Of a stretch of DNA of 64,000 nucleotides, positions 43,973 through 51,860 are shown one piece after another (position 1 is the first letter of the stretch; each line of letters begins with the position of its first letter). Source of the stretch: Tautonia marina (lineage in GTDB: Bacteria > Planctomycetota > Planctomycetia > Isosphaerales > Isosphaeraceae). Both the position numbers and the translations under genes were made by a program. The notes beneath the pieces were generated by a model, which saw nothing but the letters and a program-made list of their open reading frames with translations, was not told where the DNA came from and searched no databases. The DNA lies in contig NZ_WEZF01000005.1 of assembly GCF_009177065.1 (NCBI RefSeq), positions 186,001-250,000 of the forward strand, read 5' to 3'.

Positions 43973-44241
43973 GACGACCCCCTGGCATACGCCGTGATCA
44001 CGAGCAACTGGCGGCTCGTCTCGTCTGGTTCAACGACGATGTCCCAGTCGCGCCCATCGTATCGTGCCATGATAACAAACCGTCCTTCCGACGCGGACGG
44101 CCGGTAGCCCGATGCGGAGGCGAGCATCGCACGCAAATCGACCTCGTTGAATCCCCGATCGACCATGCGCTTGAGCAGGTGGGGCGTGAATTCGAGTTCC
44201 CACTCCCACCAGTCCGGCCAGTCGAGGGGATCAGGCACCAT
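43969..44241 (-). CDS. DUF4258 family protein (putative toxin)
   Basis: A 90-aa protein: [28 protein letters not shown] followed by [33 protein letters not shown]. This is the DUF4258 pattern (HALxRMxxRG ... W-x-V-x-VEPD ... LxVVTxY), a family linked to toxin-antitoxin modules. The start at 44241 ([12 protein letters not shown]) overlaps the end of hsdM by 11 nt. It is an insertion between hsdM and hsdS. Confidence 0.82.
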   Translation of the reverse strand: MVPDPLDWPDWWEWELEFTPHLLKRMVDRGFNEVDLRAMLASASGYRPSASEGRFVIMARYDGRDWDIVVEPDETSRQLLVITAYARGSS

Positions 44242-45823
44242 AGCCAAGCCTTTCCAGGTTCGTCGTGATGGCGGCATCGAGCCGCGCCGCCTCGGCCTGC
44301 TGCTCCCGGAGCGTCGCCACCAGCCGCCCCATCTTCTCCTCGAACGGCTCGCCGTCGTCCTCCACGTCCTCGGCCCCGACGTACCGCCCCGGCGTCAGCA
44401 CGAACCCATGCGCGGCGATCTCTTCCTGCGTCGCCGCCTTGCAGAAGCCCGGCACGTCGGCATAGGGGCCGGCATCTGGCTCGCCGCGCCAGGCGTGGTA
44501 GGCGCGGGCGATCCGGGCGATCTCGTCGTCCGAGAGTTCACGGTGGGTCCGATCAACCAGGCTCCCCAGCTTGCGGGCGTCGATGAACAGCGTCTCGCCC
44601 CGGCGATCACGGAACCGCCCGTTCGCCTTGTTCCGGGTCAGGAACCAGAGACAGGCTGGGATCGGCGTGGTATAGAACAATTGCCCCGGAAGGGCGATCA
44701 GGCAGTCGACCAGGTCGGCCTCGACGATCCGGCGCCTGATCTCCCCCTCGCCTGACTGGTTCGACGACATCGACCCATTCGCCAATACAAAGCCCGCCAC
44801 CCCCTTCGGCCCCAGGTGCGCAAGGAAGTTTTGCACCCAGGCGAAATTCGCGTTCCCGACCGGCGGCGTCCCGTACTGCCATCGCGCATCTTCGCGGAGC
44901 CGGTCGCCCCCCCAGTCGCTCACGTTGAACGGCGGGTTCGCCAGGATGAAGTCGGCCTTCAGGTCTTTGTGCTGGTCGTTGTGGAGGCTGTCGGCGTGGT
45001 GCGGCCCGAGATTCGCCTCGATCCCCCGGATCGCCAGGTTCATCTTGCAGAGCTTCCAGGTCGTCGGGTTCGACTCCTGCCCGTAGATCGACAGGTCGGT
45101 CTTCTTCCCCCCGTGCGCCTCGACGAATTTCTCCGACTGCACGAACATCCCGCCTGACCCGCAGCAGGGGTCAAACACCCGCCCCTTGTACGGCTCGATC
45201 ATCTCGACCAGCAGCTTCACCACCGACTCGGGCGTGAAGAACTCCCCGCCCAGCTTCCCCTCGGCGGCGGCGAACTTCCCGAGGAAGTACATGTAGACCT
45301 GTCCCAGCAGGTCTTTCGACCGATGATCACGCTTGCCGTCGAACAAATCAGCATCTTCGCGGTAGACCAGTTCGATCGTCCCGATCAGGTCGATCAACTC
45401 GCCCAGCCGGGTCTGATCGAGCGTCGGCCGTGCGTAGTCCTTCGGCAAGACCCCCTTGAGTGACCCGTTCTCCTTCTCGATCGCCTCCATCGCGTTATCA
45501 ACGCGCTTGCCGATGTCCGCCTGTTTCGCGGCGTCCTGGAGCGCCTGCCAGCGTGCCACCTTCGGCACCCAGAAGACATTCTCGGCCAGGTACTCGTCCC
45601 GGTCTTCCGGGTCGGCGTGCGGCTCGTCCTGGAGCGCGTCGTACCGCTCCTGGAAGGCGTCGCTGATGTACTTCAGGAAGATCAGGCCCAGCGCGACGTG
45701 CTTGTACTCCGCCGCGTCCATGTGGCCCCGCATCTTGTCGGCCGCCGCCCAGAGCTTCTCCTCGAACCCCAGGTTCGCCCCGCCCCCGTTCTTCTTCCCC
45801 GTCCCCGCTTTCGGCCGCCCCAT
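44231..45823 (-). CDS. hsdM: Type I restriction enzyme, methyltransferase subunit (HsdM)
   Basis: A 530-aa N6-adenine methyltransferase subunit. An HsdM N-terminal helical domain ([37 protein letters not shown]) is followed by the catalytic domain with the SAM site [13 protein letters not shown] (motif I, about residue 220) and the catalytic [13 protein letters not shown] (motif IV, NPPF). [18 protein letters not shown] is also characteristic. It is the first gene of the leftward operon, with about 800 bp of apparently non-coding sequence upstream. Confidence 0.96.
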   Translation of the reverse strand: MGRPKAGTGKKNGGGANLGFEEKLWAAADKMRGHMDAAEYKHVALGLIFLKYISDAFQERYDALQDEPHADPEDRDEYLAENVFWVPKVARWQALQDAAKQADIGKRVDNAMEAIEKENGSLKGVLPKDYARPTLDQTRLGELIDLIGTIELVYREDADLFDGKRDHRSKDLLGQVYMYFLGKFAAAEGKLGGEFFTPESVVKLLVEMIEPYKGRVFDPCCGSGGMFVQSEKFVEAHGGKKTDLSIYGQESNPTTWKLCKMNLAIRGIEANLGPHHADSLHNDQHKDLKADFILANPPFNVSDWGGDRLREDARWQYGTPPVGNANFAWVQNFLAHLGPKGVAGFVLANGSMSSNQSGEGEIRRRIVEADLVDCLIALPGQLFYTTPIPACLWFLTRNKANGRFRDRRGETLFIDARKLGSLVDRTHRELSDDEIARIARAYHAWRGEPDAGPYADVPGFCKAATQEEIAAHGFVLTPGRYVGAEDVEDDGEPFEEKMGRLVATLREQQAEAARLDAAITTNLERLGYGA

Positions 45824-46628
45824 CGCGCTCCACCCTCCACCTCAAGCCCTCGGTCGTCGTGCCCCATTATGCGTGCCAACATGCGGGGTGTCGACGACCC
45901 CCTCCCATGCTCGCTCCTCTCCCTCCCCATCCCCCCTCCGCCCGATCCCGCAACGCCCCAGAGACCGGGACTCTCCACTCACGGTGAGTGAACGAACCCA
46001 TCCATCCTGAAGCATATCACCAAGGGGCTTCAAAAACTCCGCGAGCGGTGGGTTACGCCCACGATGGCTCGCTCGGGGGGGACCACGCCCCTCTTCCCGC
46101 AAGTCGTCACCCCTCAAGACCTTGGGCCTCTCACACACGAACCTCTGACTGGAAACTCACCCCTCTTGAGAATCAATTCCCATCAATCCACTCTCTCTCG
46201 CTCGCCTTCACCTCAACGACCCGACCGTTCCTTGACCTGGCTTCGCGCCCGTCTGAATCTCCCTCACCCTGGCCCGATCCCGCTCCCTCGGCCTCCTGAC
46301 CGAGGTGAGAACCGCGCGGTTCTCACCCTCCTCCGAGGGGTCGAGTTGGGGCGCGTCCGTCTCGTCAACGACCGTTCCTTCCCCTGGTCGCCCCCCAATC
46401 AATCCGATACGCCCTGGCTCGGGTTCTTCCTCGTCGGAGGACACGCTCCCCTTGCTCGGCGCCTCGTGACTGTCCTCCATCTCACACCCAGAAACCAACA
46501 TCAACGAAATTTTTTCGAGATTCTTTGCCACCCCGAAATCGTGTTTTACGGTCGAGTGTCCTCGGTCGGTTCGCCAGCCGATTGAGTCCCCCAACCCTGA
46601 GATACCCCTTTGAAATTCGAGCCCAATC
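45824..46628. other. Gene-free stretch between hsdM and the HTH gene
   Basis: About 800 bp between divergent hsdM (-) and the HTH gene (+). Frames here give only low-complexity Arg/Pro/Ser-rich products that do not look like proteins. The region should hold both promoters. One clear element is a perfect palindrome at 46305-46326. Confidence 0.6.
46305..46326. promoter_or_regulatory. Perfect 22-bp palindrome (candidate operator)
   Basis: Two 11-nt arms, GTGAGAACCGC and its exact complement, meet without spacer at 46315/46316. It lies in the divergent region between the restriction operon and the HTH/polymerase-like genes and may be the binding site of a dimeric regulator. Confidence 0.5.
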
Positions 46629-46913
46629 ATGACCCCGAACACCCCCGACCCGAACATCCTCCCGATCCCTGAACCCGCGCCTCCCTCCAGGGGGCTCCTC
46701 ATCGACATCGCCGAGCTTTCGACCCTGCTCGATCGTTCGGTCCGCTCGCTTCACCGCGACGACCTCGCCGGCCGCATTCCTGCCAGCCTTCGCCTCGGCC
46801 GCTCGAAGAAATGGTCCCGCGCCGAGATCGAGGCATGGATCAACGCCGGCACACCTCCCAGACGCAAGTGGGAAATCATCAAGAAGTCGCCCCCTTCCCG
46901 CCAGGCCGGCTGA
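46629..46913 (+). CDS. Helix-turn-helix protein (AlpA/excisionase-like)
   Basis: A 94-aa protein with LLIDIAELSTLLDRSVRSLHRDDLAGRIPASLRLGRSKKWSRAEIEAWI (about residues 23-71, span), the MerR-like winged HTH pattern of AlpA regulators and excisionases. The start follows a rather weak RBS. In an element with a tyrosine integrase, such a protein usually directs excision or regulates integrase or replication genes. Confidence 0.85.
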   Translation: MTPNTPDPNILPIPEPAPPSRGLLIDIAELSTLLDRSVRSLHRDDLAGRIPASLRLGRSKKWSRAEIEAWINAGTPPRRKWEIIKKSPPSRQAG

Positions 46914-47358
46914 CCGACCATCGCCCCTGAAGGGCTTCAACGGCCCGGCTCGGCCCCTCGGAGCCCGATCGTTCCCTCGCACCGGCGGGCCATCCTCCCG
47001 GCCCCTCCGCCCAGGTCAAGGATCGGCCTCTCCCTCTGGATCGCACCCCGACCACCACCCCGCCGCCATCGGACCGACGGAGTCCCTGAGACTCCCGCAT
47101 CGGTGACGGCCCAGTCCTCCCTGGGGATCGTCTCCCCAGCGGTCACGTCACCCCTGCGCGCCGACCTCGATCCCTTCCCAGTGGGCCGAGCGTTCGGCCC
47201 CGCGCGCCTCCCCGTCTCGCGGGAGTCGCATCACTGCCTCGCGATTGTCGCAAACGACCATCCGATCGAACCCATTCACCCCAACCCCGCCCCACTGTCG
47301 ATGCCGGGCAAGCAACGTCGCTGGCCCGGCAGGTCAACCCCCATCTCAGAGATCACCC
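46914..47358. other. Gene-free stretch between the HTH and polymerase-like genes
   Basis: About 445 bp with several frames open by chance but no protein-like product. It may contain the promoter of the polymerase-like gene, or a replication origin if that gene encodes an initiator; no iterons are evident by eye. Confidence 0.4.
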
Positions 47359-48651
47359 ATGAGCCTCGCATTCGAATTCGAACACACACCGCTCCAGGAT
47401 GTCACCTCGGAGCGTGAGCCAATCGCCCTCTGGAACCCCTGCGATTTCGACCCGACCGACTTCCTGACGGTTTCTGACCGCCGTCTCGGCGACTGTGCCC
47501 GCTACATCCTGCACCTGGTCCACTACCGGGGGATATTCGACGTGCGCCTGCGAGGCACGTTCGTCCCCCTGAAGGCCAAATACCTCCGCCGCTTCTTCCC
47601 CGACAACACATCCTACACGCGAGTCCGTGACCAGCTCATCGAGAGCAAGGTGCTCCTCTTCGACAATCACTACGAGGTTGGGAAAAAGTCCAAGGGCTTC
47701 AAGCTCGGCCCGGCGTTCTCCGCGATGCGACAGCGGAAGGTCGCCATCGCCGATCCCACCCTCTCGCGTAAGATACTGGCCAAGCGGCGAGACTGGTGCC
47801 ACGCTCCCTCAGACGTTCATCGGCATCTGCTGGCATACTTGCGCAGGATCGAGATCGACTTCCCGGCCGCGCTTGCCTGGTTGCTCGGCCACTCGGAGTT
47901 CGAGCCGGCCCACGAGACCTCGATCAGCATGCTCCACGATCGAGACCTGTTCTTCCACGTCGACTCCTATGGCCGCGTCCACACCAATCTGACGAACCTT
48001 AAGACCGAGTTGCGCGGCTTCCTCTCCTACCAGGGGCAGCCGCTCGTCAACCTCGACATCAGGAACTCCCAGCCCCTCCTCTTCTCGATCCTGCTCCAGC
48101 AGCACTACCGGGGGACCGGAGGGCTCCCCCCGGATGTCGCGCGGTACATCGACCTGGTCCAGGACGGACAATTCTATAATTTTCTGATGGATGCGACCGG
48201 CATCCCCCCCGAGCAACGCTCCGACTTCAAGCGAAAATTCTTCGGGAATACGTTCTACTGCGAGAACTGGCGTCGGACCGATGCGGCCCGCGCGTTCGAT
48301 GCCCGGTTCCCAAACGTGTACCGCGTCGTCCGGGCGCTCAAGGAGGGCGACCATACCCGGCTCCCGAAATGCCTCCAGGGGGTCGAGTCCGACCTGATCA
48401 TCGGCGGCGTCGCCCGACGCTGCATGGAGCAGTTGCCGAACGCCTTCATCGGCACCATCCACGACTCGATCCTCACGACCCCCGATCACGCCGAGGCGGT
48501 TCAGGAGATCATGACTCAGGAGTTCTCCCGCCTCGCCCTGGCCCCGACGATCAACATCGAGCGACTCAACCGGCCAGCACCCCGGACACTTGTACGAGAC
48601 CTACACCGTAATGGTCTTCCCTCCGTGCCTGCCCCTGGTGCTGGTTGGTAA
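47359..48651 (+). CDS. Winged-helix-like plus family A DNA polymerase-like palm protein (putative element replication protein)
   Basis: A 430-aa protein. Residues about 40-115 look like a winged-helix domain (CARYILHLVHYRGIF, YTRVRDQLIESKVLLFDNHYEV). The C-terminal half carries in order the three motifs of family A DNA polymerases: motif A LVNLDIRNSQPLLFSILL (Asp near 233; compare DYSQIELR), motif B RSDFKRKFFGNTFY near 287-300 (RxxxKxxxFG as in the PolA O-helix), and motif C GTIHDSILT near 366-373 (compare VHDE). Both metal-binding Asp positions are kept. There is no 3'-5' or 5' exonuclease domain, and it is half the size of Pol I. ATG at 47359 is preferred to 47245 because the upstream extension is low complexity. 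A role in copying the element is inferred. Confidence 0.75.
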   Translation: MSLAFEFEHTPLQDVTSEREPIALWNPCDFDPTDFLTVSDRRLGDCARYILHLVHYRGIFDVRLRGTFVPLKAKYLRRFFPDNTSYTRVRDQLIESKVLLFDNHYEVGKKSKGFKLGPAFSAMRQRKVAIADPTLSRKILAKRRDWCHAPSDVHRHLLAYLRRIEIDFPAALAWLLGHSEFEPAHETSISMLHDRDLFFHVDSYGRVHTNLTNLKTELRGFLSYQGQPLVNLDIRNSQPLLFSILLQQHYRGTGGLPPDVARYIDLVQDGQFYNFLMDATGIPPEQRSDFKRKFFGNTFYCENWRRTDAARAFDARFPNVYRVVRALKEGDHTRLPKCLQGVESDLIIGGVARRCMEQLPNAFIGTIHDSILTTPDHAEAVQEIMTQEFSRLALAPTINIERLNRPAPRTLVRDLHRNGLPSVPAPGAGW

Positions 48652-49891
48652 TGGTGGTTTTTGTCCGTCTGGCAATCCCTGGCAGCTCCAATTTTGAATT
48701 TACGAGTGCTTGAACGATGTTGCGAGTCTTCTCCGACCTCGCACGGCGAGATCAAGCCTTGGGAGCTTGCCGGGGATTCGACGACACCCGGCTCACCGTT
48801 TCGCAATGTCCCTGGCGGCTCGTGACGCGCCGTCAGGTGACATCCACATCCAGGGCAGGAACTCCGCGCCGACCTGATCTTGTCCGGCAAGCCGATGATC
48901 AGTCAGTCGCGGCGTTCGCCTCGAAGGACGAACCCTCCATCATCGCAATGATCCGCTTCTTGCACTCGCGGCGCCGAGTCGTCCTGGATCACCGCCCCCA
49001 GCGGCCCAGGAACCCATTTCGCAGGGGATCAGCCCGAGTCACCACCCCGATAGCCACAGGATGATCCTGGCTCCCCTCGACCGGAACTCGACCTCGTCTC
49101 ATCGGGAGTCGGCCAGGCCGACCAGTCACCTCCCCTCCCACACGCCATGTCATCCCGGTCGGGGACTCTCCCCAAACACCAGCCTCGCTGCGGGGCCTTC
49201 TCAGCGGCCTCCGCCTCCCTCCCATCCCATCGCCCCTCGCCTGCGGGGTACTCACGATCGCGCAGGCCACCCAGGGCGCCACCGCAGCAGCGCTGCCGAG
49301 CAAACATCCCGCTCGCCCGCCCGTGACCATACGAGCGATGGAGACCGCCTCACAGGCGGCCGGTCGATCGCGATATGGACCAGACAAGCGCGTGCCGGCT
49401 CACCCGATGCCCGTGACACCCTCTCTTCCGCCCCAGCGCGTGCCCGGTCCACCTCCCTGGCGACTGCCCCAGTCCGAGGCATTGCCCCATCCCGAGCCCT
49501 GTGATCCGAGCCCGAGCGAGGAACGCTGCCCGAGATCGGTGCGCTCCATCAGGTAGGGATGAGCACCCACGAAGCGGCGAATGAGATCACCCCCCTCCGA
49601 CATCGTCGGTCAAACACGCACCGAGCATCCTTCCCGCCCAGGGCGCGAGCCGATCATCGGCAACAGGATCGACCACTCGGCCTCAATGCGAAATGATCAG
49701 CCCAGGACACACCCACGCATGGACGCGTGCGGAAACATGTCAGAGGGAAGACGTGCCTAGTCTCGCTGCCCGCTCGTTGCAGGATGGGCCAGGTGATTCC
49801 GGGCACGATGACACGTTGTCCAAGCGGTCGCTCTCAGTGAGCAGTCCGGTCGTGGACGTGTCCGGCAAGCTGACGAACCCGAGATGATGAC

Positions 49892-49933
49892 AAAAAACAA
49901 CACGGCCCCGCTGGTGAACACCACCGGGGCCGG
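49892..49933 (-). terminator. Rho-independent terminator downstream of tRNA-Val, within the element
   Basis: On the minus strand a GC-rich stem-loop (49903-49933, loop around 49916-49920) is followed by a T-rich tail (A-rich 49892-49899 on the plus strand). It lies about 84 nt beyond the 3' end of the intact tRNA-Val and would terminate its transcript after integration. Confidence 0.75.
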
Positions 49934-49971
49934 TCATGTAAGAATTGACCTATGAGTCAGCCGAAACAGAT

Positions 49972-49992
49972 GGGCAGCCATAGGGGCAGCCA
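49972..49992. repeat. Paired GGGCAGCCA repeats next to attR
   Basis: GGGCAGCCA at 49972-49980 and GGGGCAGCCA at 49983-49992, 25-45 bp inside the right attachment site, match a copy near the left end at 31826-31835. Confidence 0.4.
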
Positions 49993-50016
49993 GGTGATCG
50001 GCTTGACGTAAGTCTA

Positions 50017-50090
50017 TGGGCGATACAGGGCTCGAACCTGTGACCTCCAGTGTGTCGAACTGGCGCTCTAGCCAACTGAGCTAATCGCCC
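50017..50090 (-). tRNA. tRNA-Val (anticodon GAC)
   Basis: An intact cloverleaf on the minus strand: 7-bp acceptor stem GGGCGAT/ATCGCCC with discriminator A, D-arm GCTC...GAGC, anticodon stem CCAGT/ACTGG with loop TCGACAC (anticodon GAC), T-arm ACAGG-TTCGAGC-CCTGT. No CCA is encoded. Its 3' 61 nt (50017-50077) are the right attachment repeat of the integrative element; the gene stays functional after integration. Confidence 0.96.
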
Positions 50091-50188
50091 GAGAGGTGTG
50101 TCTCGTGTGAAGGAGATTATGACGGAGAGGGCGGGTCAGGTCAAGGGGGTGGTGACCGGACCCGCGATCGAGGCGAGCGGAGGAGGGG

Positions 50189-50749
50189 TCACTCCTCCAT
50201 GATCTCGGCTTCTTTCTTCTCGGCAAGGTCGTTGACCTTCCCCTCGTACTTCTTGGTGAGGGTCTGGATCTCGTCCTTGGTGCGGGCCTGATCGTCCTCA
50301 GTGAGGAGCTTGTCGGCGGTCTCGGCGTCGGTGGATTTGTTGGCGTCGCGGCGGATGTTGCGGATCGAGACGCGGGCCTCCTCGGCCAGATCCTTTACGC
50401 GACTGGCGAGCTTCTTGCGCTGCTCGACCGAGAGGGGGGGGACGTTCAGACGAACGACCTTGTTGTCGGAGTTCGGCGTCAGGCCGAGGTCGGAGGTCTG
50501 AATGGCCTTGATGATATCGCCAATGATGCCGGTGTCGTAAGGGCGGATCAGGATCTGCTGCGGCTCGGGGGTGCTGAGGTTGGCCAGTTGCTTCAACGGG
50601 GTCGGCGAGCCGTAGTACTCGACCCGGATCGACTCGACGAGCCCGGTATTGGCTCGGCCGGTGCGGATGCCCCGGAGCTGGTCGGCCAGCAGGGAGACGG
50701 ACTTCTCCATCCGCTCTTCGGCCTCAAATGTGATCTCTTCAATACTCAT
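50189..50749 (-). CDS. frr: Ribosome recycling factor
   Basis: A 186-aa factor that, with EF-G, splits the post-termination ribosome. It begins MSIEEITFEAEERMEKSVSL and contains LRGIRTGRANTGLVESIRVEYYG, QILIRPYDTGII, SDLGLTPNSDNKVVRLNVPPL and VRDLAEEARVSIRNIRRDAN-type motifs (here VKDLAEEARVSIRNIRRDAN). Length is normal. Last gene of the rpsB-tsf-pyrH-frr cluster. ATG at 50749 is the family start; the frame is open further upstream. Confidence 0.97.
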   Translation of the reverse strand: MSIEEITFEAEERMEKSVSLLADQLRGIRTGRANTGLVESIRVEYYGSPTPLKQLANLSTPEPQQILIRPYDTGIIGDIIKAIQTSDLGLTPNSDNKVVRLNVPPLSVEQRKKLASRVKDLAEEARVSIRNIRRDANKSTDAETADKLLTEDDQARTKDEIQTLTKKYEGKVNDLAEKKEAEIMEE

Positions 50750-50852
50750 GAACACGGCCCCTGCCTTGCGGGGAATCGGAATCGGGATCGTCTTCAGGGA
50801 CGAGCCGAAACGGTCCTCAAGGCGAGGCCGTCGAGGATCGTCCCAGGACCTG

Positions 50853-51656
50853 TCATTGTGACGGGGACGGGGCCGGCTGGCCAGTCTCGGCCGACCGAGC
50901 GGTGGGCCGGGGCTTATCACTGACCCAGGTGCCGATCGACTCACCGGCAACGACCCGTTCGATGTTCCCTTCCCGCTTGTAGTTAAAGACGATGATCGGC
51001 AGACGGTTATCGCGGCACATGCCGATGGCCGCGCCGTCCATGACCTTCAGGTCTTCTCGCATGACCTGATCGAAGTTCAGGGCCTCGTAGCGGACAGCAT
51101 GAGGGTTCTTCTCCGGGTCGGCTGAGTAGACCCCATCGACGCGGGTGGCCTTGAGGATGATGTCGACTTCCAGTTCCTTGCCTCGAAGGGCGGCGGCCGT
51201 GTCGGTGGTCACGAAGGGGCTGCCGGTCCCGGCGGCGAGGATGATGATCCGGCCGACGGAGAGGTGGCTGAGAGCCCGGCGGCGGATGTAGGGCTCGGCG
51301 ACCTCGTCCATGCGGATCGGGGTCATCAGGCGGGTCTCGCAGCCGATCCCTTCGAGGGCATCTTGCAAGGCGAGGCCATTGATGACCGTGGCCATCATGC
51401 CCATGTAGTGGCCGGTCGCCTCTTTGATGACATCGGAGCCTCGGGCCAGGGTGGCGCCTCGGAGGATGTTGCCACCGCCGACGACGATGGCCAGCTCGAC
51501 TCCTCGACGGGCGACCCGGGCCGCCTGATCGGCAATCCGGCGAACCTCCTCGGCGTTGATCCCCCCTTCGCCGGGCCGGGCGAAGCTTTCTCCGGAGAGC
51601 TTCAACAAGACGCGACGGAACACAGGGGCTTCGTCGGAGGGGGGGGCCGGGTCCAT
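50853..51656 (-). CDS. pyrH: UMP kinase
   Basis: A 267-aa amino-acid-kinase-fold enzyme that phosphorylates UMP. It has [88 protein letters not shown] and [23 protein letters not shown] at 51656 follows GAGG by about 8 nt. The C-terminus has a short Pro/Ser-rich tail. Placed between tsf and frr as in most bacteria. Confidence 0.97.
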   Translation of the reverse strand: MDPAPPSDEAPVFRRVLLKLSGESFARPGEGGINAEEVRRIADQAARVARRGVELAIVVGGGNILRGATLARGSDVIKEATGHYMGMMATVINGLALQDALEGIGCETRLMTPIRMDEVAEPYIRRRALSHLSVGRIIILAAGTGSPFVTTDTAAALRGKELEVDIILKATRVDGVYSADPEKNPHAVRYEALNFDQVMREDLKVMDGAAIGMCRDNRLPIIVFNYKREGNIERVVAGESIGTWVSDKPRPTARSAETGQPAPSPSQ

Positions 51657-51860
51657 GAACTCATCCTCGAAGGGCAAGGAGCAAGGGGGGATCGAACGGC
51701 GAGGTCGGTGGATCAGAGCATCAGGGGACTCGCTCGAACTCGGGCACGTGCGGCGAAGGGAATGCCAGAAGGTGGTTGACCTGCGAGAGGGCCTCCGGAC
51801 AGCTTTCCTTGGCCGCTGCGAGGTCGAGTTCGAACGAGCCTCGGCGATTGAGCAGGGCAA

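Larger units (their letters stand above)
43073..44019. repeat. Tandem segmental duplication (about 316 bp, offset 631 bp)
   Basis: 43073-43388 and 43704-44019 are closely similar along their whole length, each holding a DUF2283-like gene plus the 3' end of a DUF4258 gene. Only the right copy has a complete DUF4258 gene; the YgiT-type gene lies between the copies. Confidence 0.85.
48652..50016. other. 1.36-kb gene-poor right end of the element
   Basis: I see no convincing gene. Open frames on both strands encode Arg/Pro/Ser/Thr-rich products without domain character. The end contains a terminator hairpin (49892-49933) and two GGGCAGCCA repeats (49972-49992). The stretch may hold decayed cargo or replication/recombination sites. 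Confidence 0.5.
31608..50077. mobile_element. 18.4-kb integrative element in a tRNA-Val(GAC) gene
   Basis: Perfect 61-bp direct repeats at 31608-31668 and 50017-50077 bound a segment of 18,409 bp (repeat start to repeat start). The repeat is the 3' 61 nt of a tRNA-Val gene. The right copy continues into an intact 5' half, the left copy does not. A tyrosine integrase gene lies 205 bp inside the left end and reads inward. Inside are a GNAT gene, a type I restriction operon with accessory genes, an excisionase-like HTH gene and a polymerase-like replication candidate. No relaxase, conjugation or phage structural gene is visible, so it is best described as an integrative genomic island, possibly mobilised by helpers. 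Confidence 0.92.

Noticed and set aside
46064-46585. A 173-codon frame in the hsdM/HTH intergenic region
   Set aside because: No ribosome binding site, Pro/Arg-rich low-complexity product, and no domain features.
48717-49504. Two overlapping frames of 115 and 147 codons at the right end of the element
   Set aside because: Products are Arg/Ser/Pro-rich and unlike proteins; I leave the stretch as gene-poor.
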